Source: Pyxidicoccus trucidator | GTDB lineage: Bacteria; Myxococcota; Myxococcia; Myxococcales; Myxococcaceae | Length of the DNA stretch: 64,000 nt | Direction of reading: 5' to 3' | Assembly (NCBI RefSeq): GCF_010894435.1 | Contig: NZ_JAAIXZ010000026.1 | Span: forward strand, 62,001-126,000 | Shown here: in pieces, positions 35,262 through 43,512 of the stretch | How the letters are laid out: every line of letters starts with the position of its first letter | How positions within the stretch are numbered: the stretch's first letter is position 1 | Translations under genes and position numbers: made by a program | Notes under the pieces: model-generated | Database searches by the model: none | The model's input: only the letters and a program-made list of their open reading frames with translations | What the model was told of the DNA's origin: nothing

Positions 35262-35849
35262 ATGGCCTACGGCGCGCGAAAGCAGGAGGGTCCCGCAACC
35301 CTTGCCGACCTCGAGGCTCTGCCGGAGGGCGTCGTGGGCGAGATCATCGATGGAACGCTGTATACGCATGCCCGTCCTGGGGACGGGCACATCTATTTCG
35401 GGCTGCGGCTTTTCGGCGAGCTGGATGGCCCCTTCCAGCTTGGAGTCAACGGGCCCGGAGGGTGGTGGCTCCGCATCGAGCCCGGGGTGCAGGTCGAGGG
35501 CTCTCCGGAGTTCATTCCGGACCTCGCCGGGTGGCGACGTGAGCGAGTCCCCGAGCCCCCCGAGGGACGGTGGGCCACCGCTCCAGATTGGGTCTGCGAG
35601 ATTCTCTCTCCCGCGACGCGAGGCTATGACCGGCGCATCAAGCGCCCCTTCTATGCGCGCATCGGCGTCCAGCACCTCTGGTTCATCGACCTGGAGGAGC
35701 GAACGCTTTCCGTCAACAGGAGGGTGAACGGCCTCTGGACGGAGACGGGGGTCTACGGCGAGGAGGATGCGCTCGTTCGCGTGGCGCCATTCGAGGACGT
35801 GGAGCTGAGGCTGGGCTGGCTCTGGCAGTCCGTCTGGACCAGGCGCTGA
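35262..35849 (+). CDS. Uma2-family (DUF820) putative endonuclease
   Basis: A 195-residue Uma2 protein with a PD-(D/E)xK-like core: GEIIDGTLY, SPEFIPDLAGWRRERV and WVCEILSPATRGYDRRIK. The catalytic Asp and Glu-x-x lie in PDLAGW and CEILS. The family is abundant in myxobacteria and cyanobacteria, and its role is not established. Its 3' end overlaps the convergent DUF2156-like gene by 97 bp. It is more distant from the two copies at 45-47 kb than those are from each other. Confidence 0.85.
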   Translation: MAYGARKQEGPATLADLEALPEGVVGEIIDGTLYTHARPGDGHIYFGLRLFGELDGPFQLGVNGPGGWWLRIEPGVQVEGSPEFIPDLAGWRRERVPEPPEGRWATAPDWVCEILSPATRGYDRRIKRPFYARIGVQHLWFIDLEERTLSVNRRVNGLWTETGVYGEEDALVRVAPFEDVELRLGWLWQSVWTRR

Positions 35850-36841
35850 GGCTTGTCGGTGAAGCTGCGGCGGAGCACCTCCATGAAGGGCACGCCGCAG
35901 GCACGCAGGAGCGACAGCAGCGTCGTCACCGCCCACGGAGACGGCGTCACGAAGTAGCGCTGGGGCGTCCGCCCAGGGAACGCGTCCTTCAACTCGCGCA
36001 GGCGGGCAAGGTACTCCACGCCCACGAGCCGCCGCTCCAGCCACTGCACCTGGCGAGAGAGCCCCGGTGAGCAGCCTTCCGTGTCCACGCCGTACAGCGG
36101 GCAGAACCCCAGCGAGAGCTGGGGGATGCCCTCTTCACGCAGGCGCGCCGCGAGCGTCGCCACGACGGAGTAGTACACGCCCCACAGCCGCGTCGGCTCG
36201 AAGCGGATGAGGTTGAGCAGGTAGCCCTGGACGCGGCCCTCACGGAAGTACGGGTCCAGCACCGCGTAGCCGAACACTCGCGAGTCAGGCCCCTGATGCA
36301 GGAGGAACAGCCGGGCGAGCCCGTCACCGTCGAGCGTCAGCGGCCGGTTGAGGAAGCGCATCTCCACCGGCACCGAGCTGCGGCGCAGGTAGGCGCGGGT
36401 GATGGCGTCGACCCTCGCACGCTCCTCGGCGCTCAGCGCCTCGGGACGGACCTCGCGCACCTCGAAGCCACCGCGCGCCGCCTTCCGGAGCGCGCCGCTC
36501 ACCTTCGCGTCTCGCTCGGACTCCGGCGCGTCGAGCGCGAGGAGCTTGTCCACGCCCATGCCGCTGACGCGGTAGCGCGGCCCTCCCAGCCCGGCGGCGA
36601 GCGTCGCGACGTCCTGCTGCACATAGAAGAAGAGAGGACGCCTGCCCTCCTGGAGAAAGCGCTGGAGCAGCTCCGCCCGGTCGCTCGCCGCGCAGACCGG
36701 GGGACCGAGCGTCAGGTCGAACCCGAAGGCCCGCTGATAGGCGATGTAGCCGTACGAGGTCTCGAAGTACGAGAGGCCCGGCTGGAGCGTCGAGTAGGAA
36801 ATCGGGTCGGCGCCGTGCGCTCGCACCAGGTCGTGCTTCAC
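35753..36841 (-). CDS. DUF2156 / LPG-synthase C-terminal-like protein
   Basis: About 362 residues from a GTG at 36841. The core resembles the GNAT-fold domain of phosphatidylglycerol lysyltransferases: ISYSTLQPGLSYFETSYGYIAYQ, GGFEVREVRPEA and LLNLIRFEP with LSLGFCPLYGV. There is no N-terminal membrane domain, so it may use an aminoacyl or acyl donor on another acceptor. The last ~30 residues, antisense to the Uma2 gene, are Ser/Thr-rich and look unlike the family, so the native stop may have been lost when the Uma2 gene arrived. It is divergent from the diiron-enzyme operon. Confidence 0.75.
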   Translation of the reverse strand: MKHDLVRAHGADPISYSTLQPGLSYFETSYGYIAYQRAFGFDLTLGPPVCAASDRAELLQRFLQEGRRPLFFYVQQDVATLAAGLGGPRYRVSGMGVDKLLALDAPESERDAKVSGALRKAARGGFEVREVRPEALSAEERARVDAITRAYLRRSSVPVEMRFLNRPLTLDGDGLARLFLLHQGPDSRVFGYAVLDPYFREGRVQGYLLNLIRFEPTRLWGVYYSVVATLAARLREEGIPQLSLGFCPLYGVDTEGCSPGLSRQVQWLERRLVGVEYLARLRELKDAFPGRTPQRYFVTPSPWAVTTLLSLLRACGVPFMEVLRRSFTDKPQRLVQTDCQSQPSLSSTSSNGATRTSASSSP

Positions 36842-36925
36842 GCGTCCACGATACCGGGGCCGAGGGCCTGGGGCGAGACGCGGCCCCCGTGGCATAGTCG
36901 CGCGCGAATGAAGGGGGCGCGGCAC

Positions 36926-37759
36926 ATGACCGACGGACGGGCGTTACCTGGCGTGGACCTCACACCGGACGCCCTGGCGGGACCTTCCCTGGAGCGGCTG
37001 TGCGAGCTGGCGGCGCGCGACCAGTGGCGGCTCGAGGACCTGGACTGGAGCTCGGTGGACGTCTCGGCGCTGCCGGAGCCCTTCCGGCAGACCGCGGCCG
37101 ATGCCTTCGCACAGCTCCAGTGGGGCGAGCAGACCGCCCTCTTCGCCGCCATGCGCCTGATGGAGCTGCTCCCCGAGGGTGCCGCGCGTACCTTCCTCGC
37201 CACCCAGCGGACGGACGAAGCCCGCCATGTGGCCTTCTTCGAGCGCGTCGTCCGCCTCTTCGGGTGCGAGGGGCGGGTGCGGCCCTCCGTCCTCCGGCTG
37301 ATGCAGGAGGTGCGGGAGGCGGAGACGCCCGAGGCGCTGCTGCTCGGCATGCAGGTGCTCATCGAGGGCGTGGCGCACTCCATGTTCCTGGAGGCGGTGA
37401 AGCTCGTGGAGGCGATGGGCGACATTGAGGAGTTCGACAGCTCGATTCGCGCGCTGAAGACGCTGGTGGCGGAGTCCATGCCCCGGCTGGCGCGGGACGA
37501 GAGCCGCCACATCGCCTTCGGCCTGCACTCCCTGCGGCGACTCATTCCCCAGTTGGACGGCGCGGCGCGCCTGCGGCTGGAGGAGAAGGTGGCCCTGTGG
37601 GGCGAGTGGCTGCTGGAGCAGGTGCGCGACCCGGACCTCGTGGTGGGCATCGGCATGGACGGAGACGCGCTCTGTGGACGGCTCATCGAGGACCTGAACC
37701 TGCGCATCGGCCAGGTCGGGCTCGCCACGCGGCTGGCTCCACTGAGGGCGGAGGGATGA
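36926..37759 (+). CDS. Ferritin-like diiron protein
   Basis: A 277-residue all-helical protein with two metal-binding carboxylate-His pairs: TDEARHVAFFERV and RDESRHIAFGLHS. Upstream carboxylates are visible in LQWGEQTALFAAM and IEGVAHSMFLEAV. This is the four-helix pattern of R2-like/ferritin-like oxidases, which activate O2 for hydroxylation, desaturation or N-oxygenation. ATG 36926 has AAGGGGG upstream; 36908 is an alternative. Its stop overlaps the next start by 4 bp. It opens a four-gene operon ending in a radical SAM enzyme. Confidence 0.83.
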   Translation: MTDGRALPGVDLTPDALAGPSLERLCELAARDQWRLEDLDWSSVDVSALPEPFRQTAADAFAQLQWGEQTALFAAMRLMELLPEGAARTFLATQRTDEARHVAFFERVVRLFGCEGRVRPSVLRLMQEVREAETPEALLLGMQVLIEGVAHSMFLEAVKLVEAMGDIEEFDSSIRALKTLVAESMPRLARDESRHIAFGLHSLRRLIPQLDGAARLRLEEKVALWGEWLLEQVRDPDLVVGIGMDGDALCGRLIEDLNLRIGQVGLATRLAPLRAEG

Positions 37760-38373
37760 ACACCGAGCGCGCAATCCAGGAGCGGATGGGCTTCTTCGTG
37801 AAGCACGGACGCCTGGACCGGCTGCCATCCCCGTGGCAGGTCCGCGTGGGCGGGCTGGCGATGCTGCCCGTCACCCTGAGCGAGAGCGAGCGGGAGCGGC
37901 AGCGCAGCCGAAGCACCTGGATGGGGCAGGTGCCCATCCGCGTCCCGCTCCAGCTGCTCTACAACCCGCGCCAGCTCCTCGCGGACTCCGGGCTCACCCA
38001 AAGCCCGACGAGCGTCGTCCGGCACGTGGTCAGCGTGTACCACGAGGACGCGTTCCTCGGTTACGACCTGCAGCTGTTGCAGTCCCACCCGGGCGGCCTG
38101 GCCCTGCTGCGCGAGGAGGCGTCGAAGGTCGTCGAGGGCCGCACGCGCTGGGCGTCATACCTGCGGGGGCTGGTGGCCTGGCCGGGCTACCACGCGCGGC
38201 TGGTGGAGCTGGCCGAGGCCGCCGAGCGCTTCGAGTACCCGGACGCGCTGGACGTGGACCCGCGCTTCGCCACGCTCGTCGGCTTCGCGCGGTTCTGTGG
38301 CTCCATGCCGGACTGGCCGGAGCGCGGCTTCTACGGCTTCGACCTCGACAAGCTGGTGCGGCGATGGAAGTAG
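37756..38373 (+). CDS. Conserved-context protein of unknown function
   Basis: A 205-residue soluble protein that I do not recognise. It begins MNTERAIQERMGFFVKHGRL, has WQVRVGGLAMLPVTLSESER in the first third, and a helical C-terminal half (GGLALLREEASKVV, YHARLVELAEAAERF) ending FYGFDLDKLVRRWK. No signal peptide or membrane helix. The start overlaps the diiron gene by 4 bp and the end overlaps the acyltransferase gene by 10 bp, so it is an obligate member of the operon and probably a partner of one of those enzymes. Confidence 0.8.
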   Translation: MNTERAIQERMGFFVKHGRLDRLPSPWQVRVGGLAMLPVTLSESERERQRSRSTWMGQVPIRVPLQLLYNPRQLLADSGLTQSPTSVVRHVVSVYHEDAFLGYDLQLLQSHPGGLALLREEASKVVEGRTRWASYLRGLVAWPGYHARLVELAEAAERFEYPDALDVDPRFATLVGFARFCGSMPDWPERGFYGFDLDKLVRRWK

Positions 38374-39155
38374 GGCCTGGCGCGCTCGAAGCGGTGGACT
38401 TCGAGTTCCAGCGACGCCACGTCGGGTGGATTGCGCGAGCGCTCCACACGTGGTTCCGCGTGGACGTGCAGGGGATGGAGCACCTGCCCTCTGGGCCGTT
38501 CCTCGGCGTGGGCAATCACAGCGGCGCGGTGATGATTCCGGACACGCTGGTGTGGATGGGCACGTACCACACGTCCGGCCGCGAGCCTCCGCTGGTGACG
38601 CTGGCCCATGACGCCATGTTCGATGCCTACCCGCAGCCGCTCGCGCGCTCGCTGGCGAAGCTGGGCGCGGTGCGGGCCCGGAGGGACATCGCGCTGGAGG
38701 CGCTCCGCCAGGGCTACGCCGTGCAGGTGTACCCGGGCGGAGACCACGACGCGTGCCGGAGCTTCTCGCGCAGGAACGAGGTCGTCTTCGCCGGCCGCAA
38801 GGGCTACGTGGAGCTGGCGCGCGAGGCCGGGGTGCCCATCGTCCCCGTGGTCTGCGTGGGCGGGCACGAGGCGCTCATCGTCTTGTGGGATGGGGCCTCG
38901 CTGGCGCGAAGGCTCGGGTTCGACCGCCGCTTCCGGCTGAAGACCTTCCCACTGTCCCTGAGCCTTCCCTGGGGACTGTGGCTCGGGCCGCTGCCGGGCT
39001 ACCTGCCACTGCCGGCGAGAATCAGCGTGCGGGTGCTGCCGCCCATCTCTCCCGACGAGGGGGACGTGGACGCAGTGGACGCGCGGGTGCGGACATCCAT
39101 GCAGTGCGCGGCCGATGCGCTGGCGAGGGGGCGATGTTTCCCATGGCTCGGATGA
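38364..39155 (+). CDS. PlsC-like acyltransferase
   Basis: A 263-residue member of the 1-acylglycerol-3-phosphate acyltransferase (PlsC/LPLAT) superfamily. The HX4D motif reads as LGVGNHSGAVMIPD, where a substituted fourth position gives H-S-G-A-V-M-I-P-D, so the standard spacing is stretched. Later blocks VQVYPGGDHDACRSF (PEG-like) and VPIVPVVCVGGHEAL are typical. The likely acceptor is a glycerol or amino lipid rather than standard lyso-PA. It overlaps genes on both sides, in operon with a diiron and a radical SAM enzyme. Confidence 0.78.
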   Translation: MEVGPGALEAVDFEFQRRHVGWIARALHTWFRVDVQGMEHLPSGPFLGVGNHSGAVMIPDTLVWMGTYHTSGREPPLVTLAHDAMFDAYPQPLARSLAKLGAVRARRDIALEALRQGYAVQVYPGGDHDACRSFSRRNEVVFAGRKGYVELAREAGVPIVPVVCVGGHEALIVLWDGASLARRLGFDRRFRLKTFPLSLSLPWGLWLGPLPGYLPLPARISVRVLPPISPDEGDVDAVDARVRTSMQCAADALARGRCFPWLG

Positions 39156-40621
39156 AGGTTTCCCGGTTCGACGAAGCGCTGGACGTGAGTACCGCGACCG
39201 AGGCGGAGCTCGGCGCCCGGCTGGAGCGGCTCTGGGACCAGGAGCCGCTGCTGCGGCCCCGGCCGGAGATGCACGACTACCAGCTCACGTACCCGCCCGC
39301 GGTCCAGATGGAGAAGCGTCCCGGCTACCAGCGCGCTCCCACGGACGCGGAGTACCTGAGCGAGGCGGTGGGCGCATTCGGCGCGGGCGGGTACTACTTC
39401 CACTTCGGCTTCTGCAAGTACCGCTGCCGCTACTGCTTCCACTACGAGTTGCTGACGAAGCACACCGACGACCTGATGTCGCGGTACGTGAATGCGCTCT
39501 CGCTGGAGATGCGACGCGTCCGGGAGCTGACGCCGGGCCTCAAGCGCGCGCTGTACTTCCTGGGCGGCGGCACGCCCACCGCCCTGCCCCTGCACCTGCT
39601 GGAGCGGTTCCTGGAGCGGCTGCTGTTCCACTTCGGCCCGCCGATGACGTCGATGAGCACCGTGGAGGCGAAGCCGGTGACGGCCTCCGAGGAGAAGCTC
39701 CAGGCGCTGGTGCGGGCGGGCTTCCGCCGCATCAACCTGGGCGTGCAGACGCTGGACCCGGAGCTGTACGCCTTCCACCACCAGAAGGAGGAGCTGCGCA
39801 TCGCCTTCGACGCGATTGAGCGCGCCCGGCGCGTGGGGTTCGAGTTCGTCAACATCGACATCATGACGGGGCTGGAACGCCAGACGCCCGAGTCCTGGAG
39901 GAAGACGCTCGCGGAGCTGGAGCGGCTGGCCACCAGCGGCGCGGTGGACAGCGTCTTCATCTACCCGTACCACGATGACCCACGCAGCGGGACGTACGGC
40001 AAGCCCGGCGCGGTGCCCTCGTGGGTGCAGACGGCGCACAGCGATGCGCAGGCGCGGGCGCTGTTCACACGGCTCGGCTGGAAGGAGCTGGGAGCGCGGT
40101 TCTACCGCTCGCCCCGACACGTGCGGCGCGAGCTGTTCGAGCTGGCCCGGGTGCGCGTCAATCCCGCGTACGGCGAGGTGCTGTACCACGGGCTCGGGAA
40201 CTCGAGCTTCTCCATTGGGGACCGGGCCACGTTCCTGAACCACCGTGACGTGAATGACTACTGCACGGCGGTGGAGAAGGGCGGGCTGGGTATCGCGTAC
40301 TGGAGGACGCTCGACGACTCGCAGCGGGCGACGCGGGATGTGACGTTCGACATCCTCTACAGCCCGTTCACCCGGGTGCGCTCGCGCGCGAAGAAGTACG
40401 GCGCGGAGACGATGGCGCATCACCGCGAGCTGCTGGCGCGCTGGTCGGAGCTGGGCCTGGGCCAGGAGAACCGGCTGCTTGGCACGTTCAGCCTGACGCC
40501 GCTGGGCAAGCTGGTGCACCAGCAGCTCATTCCCCAGCACTACCTGCCCGAGGACCGCCGCGAGCTGGCGGAGGCCATGGAGCTGCGCCAGCAGGCGGGC
40601 CGGAAGTACCGGGGGTATTGA
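39134..40621 (+). CDS. HemN/HemW-like radical SAM protein
   Basis: A 495-residue radical SAM enzyme: Cys94, Cys98 and Cys101 in FHFGFCKYRCRYC form the 4Fe-4S site (CX3CX2C). LYFLGGGTPTALPLHLLERF is the HemN-type glycine-rich block and RINLGVQTLDPEL binds SAM. The C-terminal domain (residues ~370-495) keeps HemW-like helices. The N-terminal ~85 residues are not in HemN. HemN relatives outside haem synthesis act as methyltransferases or cyclopropanases, so a modification of a lipid or natural product is inferred. It overlaps the acyltransferase gene by 22 bp. ATGs at 39143 and 39152 are alternatives. Confidence 0.85.
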   Translation: MFPMARMKVSRFDEALDVSTATEAELGARLERLWDQEPLLRPRPEMHDYQLTYPPAVQMEKRPGYQRAPTDAEYLSEAVGAFGAGGYYFHFGFCKYRCRYCFHYELLTKHTDDLMSRYVNALSLEMRRVRELTPGLKRALYFLGGGTPTALPLHLLERFLERLLFHFGPPMTSMSTVEAKPVTASEEKLQALVRAGFRRINLGVQTLDPELYAFHHQKEELRIAFDAIERARRVGFEFVNIDIMTGLERQTPESWRKTLAELERLATSGAVDSVFIYPYHDDPRSGTYGKPGAVPSWVQTAHSDAQARALFTRLGWKELGARFYRSPRHVRRELFELARVRVNPAYGEVLYHGLGNSSFSIGDRATFLNHRDVNDYCTAVEKGGLGIAYWRTLDDSQRATRDVTFDILYSPFTRVRSRAKKYGAETMAHHRELLARWSELGLGQENRLLGTFSLTPLGKLVHQQLIPQHYLPEDRRELAEAMELRQQAGRKYRGY

Positions 40622-40759
40622 GAATGGCGGAACGTGAGCCCCTTTGGGTTCCTGGGTGCCTGGTGCGAGGCCATTTCTCTCGGCCACGAGCATCCATTGC
40701 AGGAGGAGTGACGCCCCTCTGACGCCTGATGCTCCGAAGCGCAATCGGGCTTCAGCTGC

Positions 40760-42208
40760 ATGCGGAGTACCGGAGGCATGGTTGCAGGATGGAGGGTGAT
40801 TTTGGGCGTCCTCCTGGCATTGGCTACGCTGCCCCAGCCCGCCATGACCACCGCCTCTCCCCTCTCGCCCGCCCCGGAGCCGCTCGCTCCCGCCCCCTCC
40901 ACTCCCGAGCCGAGAGCCTCCGCCGCGCCCACGCCGAAGGCCTGGGGCCTCGCGCGACGCATCGCCTTCCGCGTCGCCTTCGCGTACCTGTTCCTCTATT
41001 CACTCCCATCCCCGGTGAGCTCCCTGCCTGGGATGGAGTTCCTCCCCAAAGCCTTCGACAGCGTCTGGCACGCCGTCGTGCCCTGGGTGGGCAAGCACGT
41101 GCTGCGCCTGGGCACGGACATCACCGTGTTCCCCAACGGCAGCGGCGACACCACGTACAACTACGTAATCCTGCCCGTGCTCCTGGCGGTCAGCGTGCTG
41201 GTGGCCGCCGTCTGGTCCGTCGTCGACCGGCGCCGCACCGAGTACGACAAGGCGCACGACGTGCTGCGCGTCTACCTCCGCTACGTGCTGGCCATCAGCA
41301 TGCTGTCCTACGGCATGGCCAAGGTCTTCAAGATGCAGTTCGCCTTCCCCGGTCCGGAGCGGATGGTTGAGCCGCTGGGCGAGTTCTCTCCCATGGGCCT
41401 GCTGTGGGCCTTCATGGGGTACTCGAAGGGTTACAACCTCTTCACCGGCGGCGCGGAGATGCTGGGCGGCTTCCTGCTGCTCGCCCGCCGCACCACCACG
41501 CTGGGGGCGCTCGTCGTCATCGGAGTGATGACCAACGTGGTAGCGCTGAACTTCTTCTATGACGTCCCCGTCAAGCTCTACTCGTCGCACCTGCTGCTGA
41601 TGGCGGTGTTCCTGCTGCTGCCAGACGTCCAGCGGCTCCTGGGCGTCCTCCTGCTCAACCGCCCCACCGAGGCCCGGACGCTCGGCACGCCCTTCTCCTT
41701 CTCCCGGCGGGAGCGGTGGGGCCTGCTCGCCTTGAAGGCGCTGTTCCTCGTCACCGTGGGGTGGTCGTTCTACGAAGAGCGCAGTGGGTTCACTTCGAGG
41801 TACAGCGACTCCGCGCCACGGATCGAGCTCTACGGGCTCTATGAAGTCGAGTCCTTCACCCGCGATGGACAGGTTTTGCCGCCGCTACTGGGCGACACCA
41901 CGCGGTGGCGCTATGTGGCCGTCAACCGCTACGGCCGGGTGACGCTCCGGATGATGGATGACAGCGTGAAGCGCTTCGGGCTGCAGCATGACGCGCAGAA
42001 GCTGACGGCCACGCTCACCGAGAGCGGCGGGGACACGGCGAAGAAGTCCGTGCTCACGTACTCCCGGCCGGACGCGGAGCACCTGGTCTTCCAGGGCACC
42101 TTCCAGGACGCTCTCATCGAGGTCCGCCTCAAGAAGGTGGACGCGTCCAAGCACCTGCTCGTCAACCGCGGCTTCAACTGGATTCAGGAGTACCCATTCA
42201 ACCGCTGA
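40760..42208 (+). CDS. DoxX-like polytopic membrane protein
   Basis: A 482-residue protein with an Ala/Pro-rich N-terminal stretch, about eight membrane helices and a soluble C-terminal domain of ~130 residues. The central part (YVLAISMLSYGMAKVFKMQF, FTGGAEMLGGFLLLARRTT, GVMTNVVALNFFYDVPVK) fits the DoxX/SURF4 fold. The C-terminal part is beta-rich and probably extracytoplasmic (RWRYVAVNRYGRVTLRMMDD). An ATG at 40778 preceded by GGAGG at very short spacing is an alternative start. Role unknown; such proteins often accompany redox or membrane-stress enzymes. Confidence 0.72.
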   Translation: MRSTGGMVAGWRVILGVLLALATLPQPAMTTASPLSPAPEPLAPAPSTPEPRASAAPTPKAWGLARRIAFRVAFAYLFLYSLPSPVSSLPGMEFLPKAFDSVWHAVVPWVGKHVLRLGTDITVFPNGSGDTTYNYVILPVLLAVSVLVAAVWSVVDRRRTEYDKAHDVLRVYLRYVLAISMLSYGMAKVFKMQFAFPGPERMVEPLGEFSPMGLLWAFMGYSKGYNLFTGGAEMLGGFLLLARRTTTLGALVVIGVMTNVVALNFFYDVPVKLYSSHLLLMAVFLLLPDVQRLLGVLLLNRPTEARTLGTPFSFSRRERWGLLALKALFLVTVGWSFYEERSGFTSRYSDSAPRIELYGLYEVESFTRDGQVLPPLLGDTTRWRYVAVNRYGRVTLRMMDDSVKRFGLQHDAQKLTATLTESGGDTAKKSVLTYSRPDAEHLVFQGTFQDALIEVRLKKVDASKHLLVNRGFNWIQEYPFNR

Positions 42209-42215
42209 GCCGGGC

Positions 42216-43283
42216 TCACTCGCGGCTGGAGGCGGGCGCCGGGGCTGTCTCCAGCGAGGGCACGTCGCGGCCCTCGCCGAAGCCCAGGGCCCAGAAGCGC
42301 GGGCGGACCGGCTCCCGCGCCACCAGCCGCAGCAGCAGGTACTTCGCCTCGTCCTGACCATCCAGCGCCAGTGCGAAGGTGCCGTAGTGCATCGCCACCG
42401 ACGTGGCCGAGCGCAGCACCTTGTGCGCCAGGAGGGCCTCCTTCGGCCCCATGTGCACCGGCCGGAAGGCGGTGGGCCGGAAGGCGCCAATGGGCAGCAC
42501 CGACAGCCGCATGGGGCCGAAGCGCTCGGCCATCATCGCGAACTGCGGGCCATAGCCCGTGTCCCCCGCGAAGAGCACCGGCCCGCCCGTGGTGGACAGC
42601 ACGAAGCCCGCCCACAGCGCCGCGGACACGTCCGTCAGCCCCCGGTTGGAGCGGTGCTGCGCCGGCACCGCCGTCACCGTCCGCCCCGGTGCCACCTCCG
42701 TGGCCTGCCACCAGTCGAGCTCCACCACACTGCCGAAGCCCTCGCCGTCCAGCAGCGCCTTGTTGCCCAGGCCCACGATGAAGCGCGGCCGGTGCTTCTC
42801 CTCCAGCCGCCGCAGCGTGGGCAGGTCCATGTGGTCGTAGTGGTTGTGGCTCACCAGCACCACGTCGATGGGCGGCAGGTCCTCGAAGCGGATGCCCGGC
42901 GGGCGCACGCGGTGGGGGCCCACGAAGGGCACCGGGCTCGGCCGGTCCGAGTAGATGGGGTCCGTCAGCACGTTCAGCCCGTCCGCCTGGAGCAGCACCG
43001 TGGCGTGGTTGATGAACGTGACGCGCAGCTGGCCCGGGCCCACGCGCTCCGGCGGCGGCTTGCCGGGGGCAACGTCCTCGTAGTCGCGCCACGCGCCCCG
43101 GGGCTCCGTGCGCAACGCCTCCAGGACATCGCCCGGGTCGAGCCGGCGCACGGGCTGCAGGTTCTGGAACTGCTCGCCGTCGAAGTGGTCCGTCACCGGG
43201 CCCTCGTGGCGAGAGCCGGCGAAGAGGCAGCCCTGGAGCCAGGGCCCGCACAGCAGGAGCAGGAGCGCGAGGCGCTTCGTCAT
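42216..43283 (-). CDS. MBL-fold metallohydrolase lipoprotein (RomA/NAPE-PLD-like)
   Basis: A 355-residue lipoprotein: signal MTKRLALLLLLCGPWLQGC, then a metallo-beta-lactamase fold. LVSHNHYDHMD is the HxHxDH zinc site; FINHATVLLQ, LFAGDTGYG and AMHYGTF are further ligands and strands. The order matches RomA/UlaG-like and N-acylphosphatidylethanolamine phospholipase D proteins, so an extracytoplasmic phosphodiester or lipid hydrolase is likely. ATG 43283 gives the lipobox; 43313 is an alternative. It converges with the DoxX-like gene (7 bp gap). Confidence 0.87.
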   Translation of the reverse strand: MTKRLALLLLLCGPWLQGCLFAGSRHEGPVTDHFDGEQFQNLQPVRRLDPGDVLEALRTEPRGAWRDYEDVAPGKPPPERVGPGQLRVTFINHATVLLQADGLNVLTDPIYSDRPSPVPFVGPHRVRPPGIRFEDLPPIDVVLVSHNHYDHMDLPTLRRLEEKHRPRFIVGLGNKALLDGEGFGSVVELDWWQATEVAPGRTVTAVPAQHRSNRGLTDVSAALWAGFVLSTTGGPVLFAGDTGYGPQFAMMAERFGPMRLSVLPIGAFRPTAFRPVHMGPKEALLAHKVLRSATSVAMHYGTFALALDGQDEAKYLLLRLVAREPVRPRFWALGFGEGRDVPSLETAPAPASSRE

Positions 43284-43512
43284 CGGCGGAGAAGAATCCT
43301 GGAGAGGCGACATGGTGCATGCGCTCCGTGAGGCTGGGAGTCCCGGCGCGGCCCCGGCTCCCGATACTCCTCGTTCAAGCATGAAAGGACGTCAAAGGGT
43401 GCGAGCCGGCGTCGGCCCGGCCGGCCGCCCCACGGGCGGAGTATCGACGCCCCCATGCCCGCCAGCCAGGGGGCTTGTTGCGGTGACCTGGGGGGCTTCC
43501 CACGTTCGGGTC

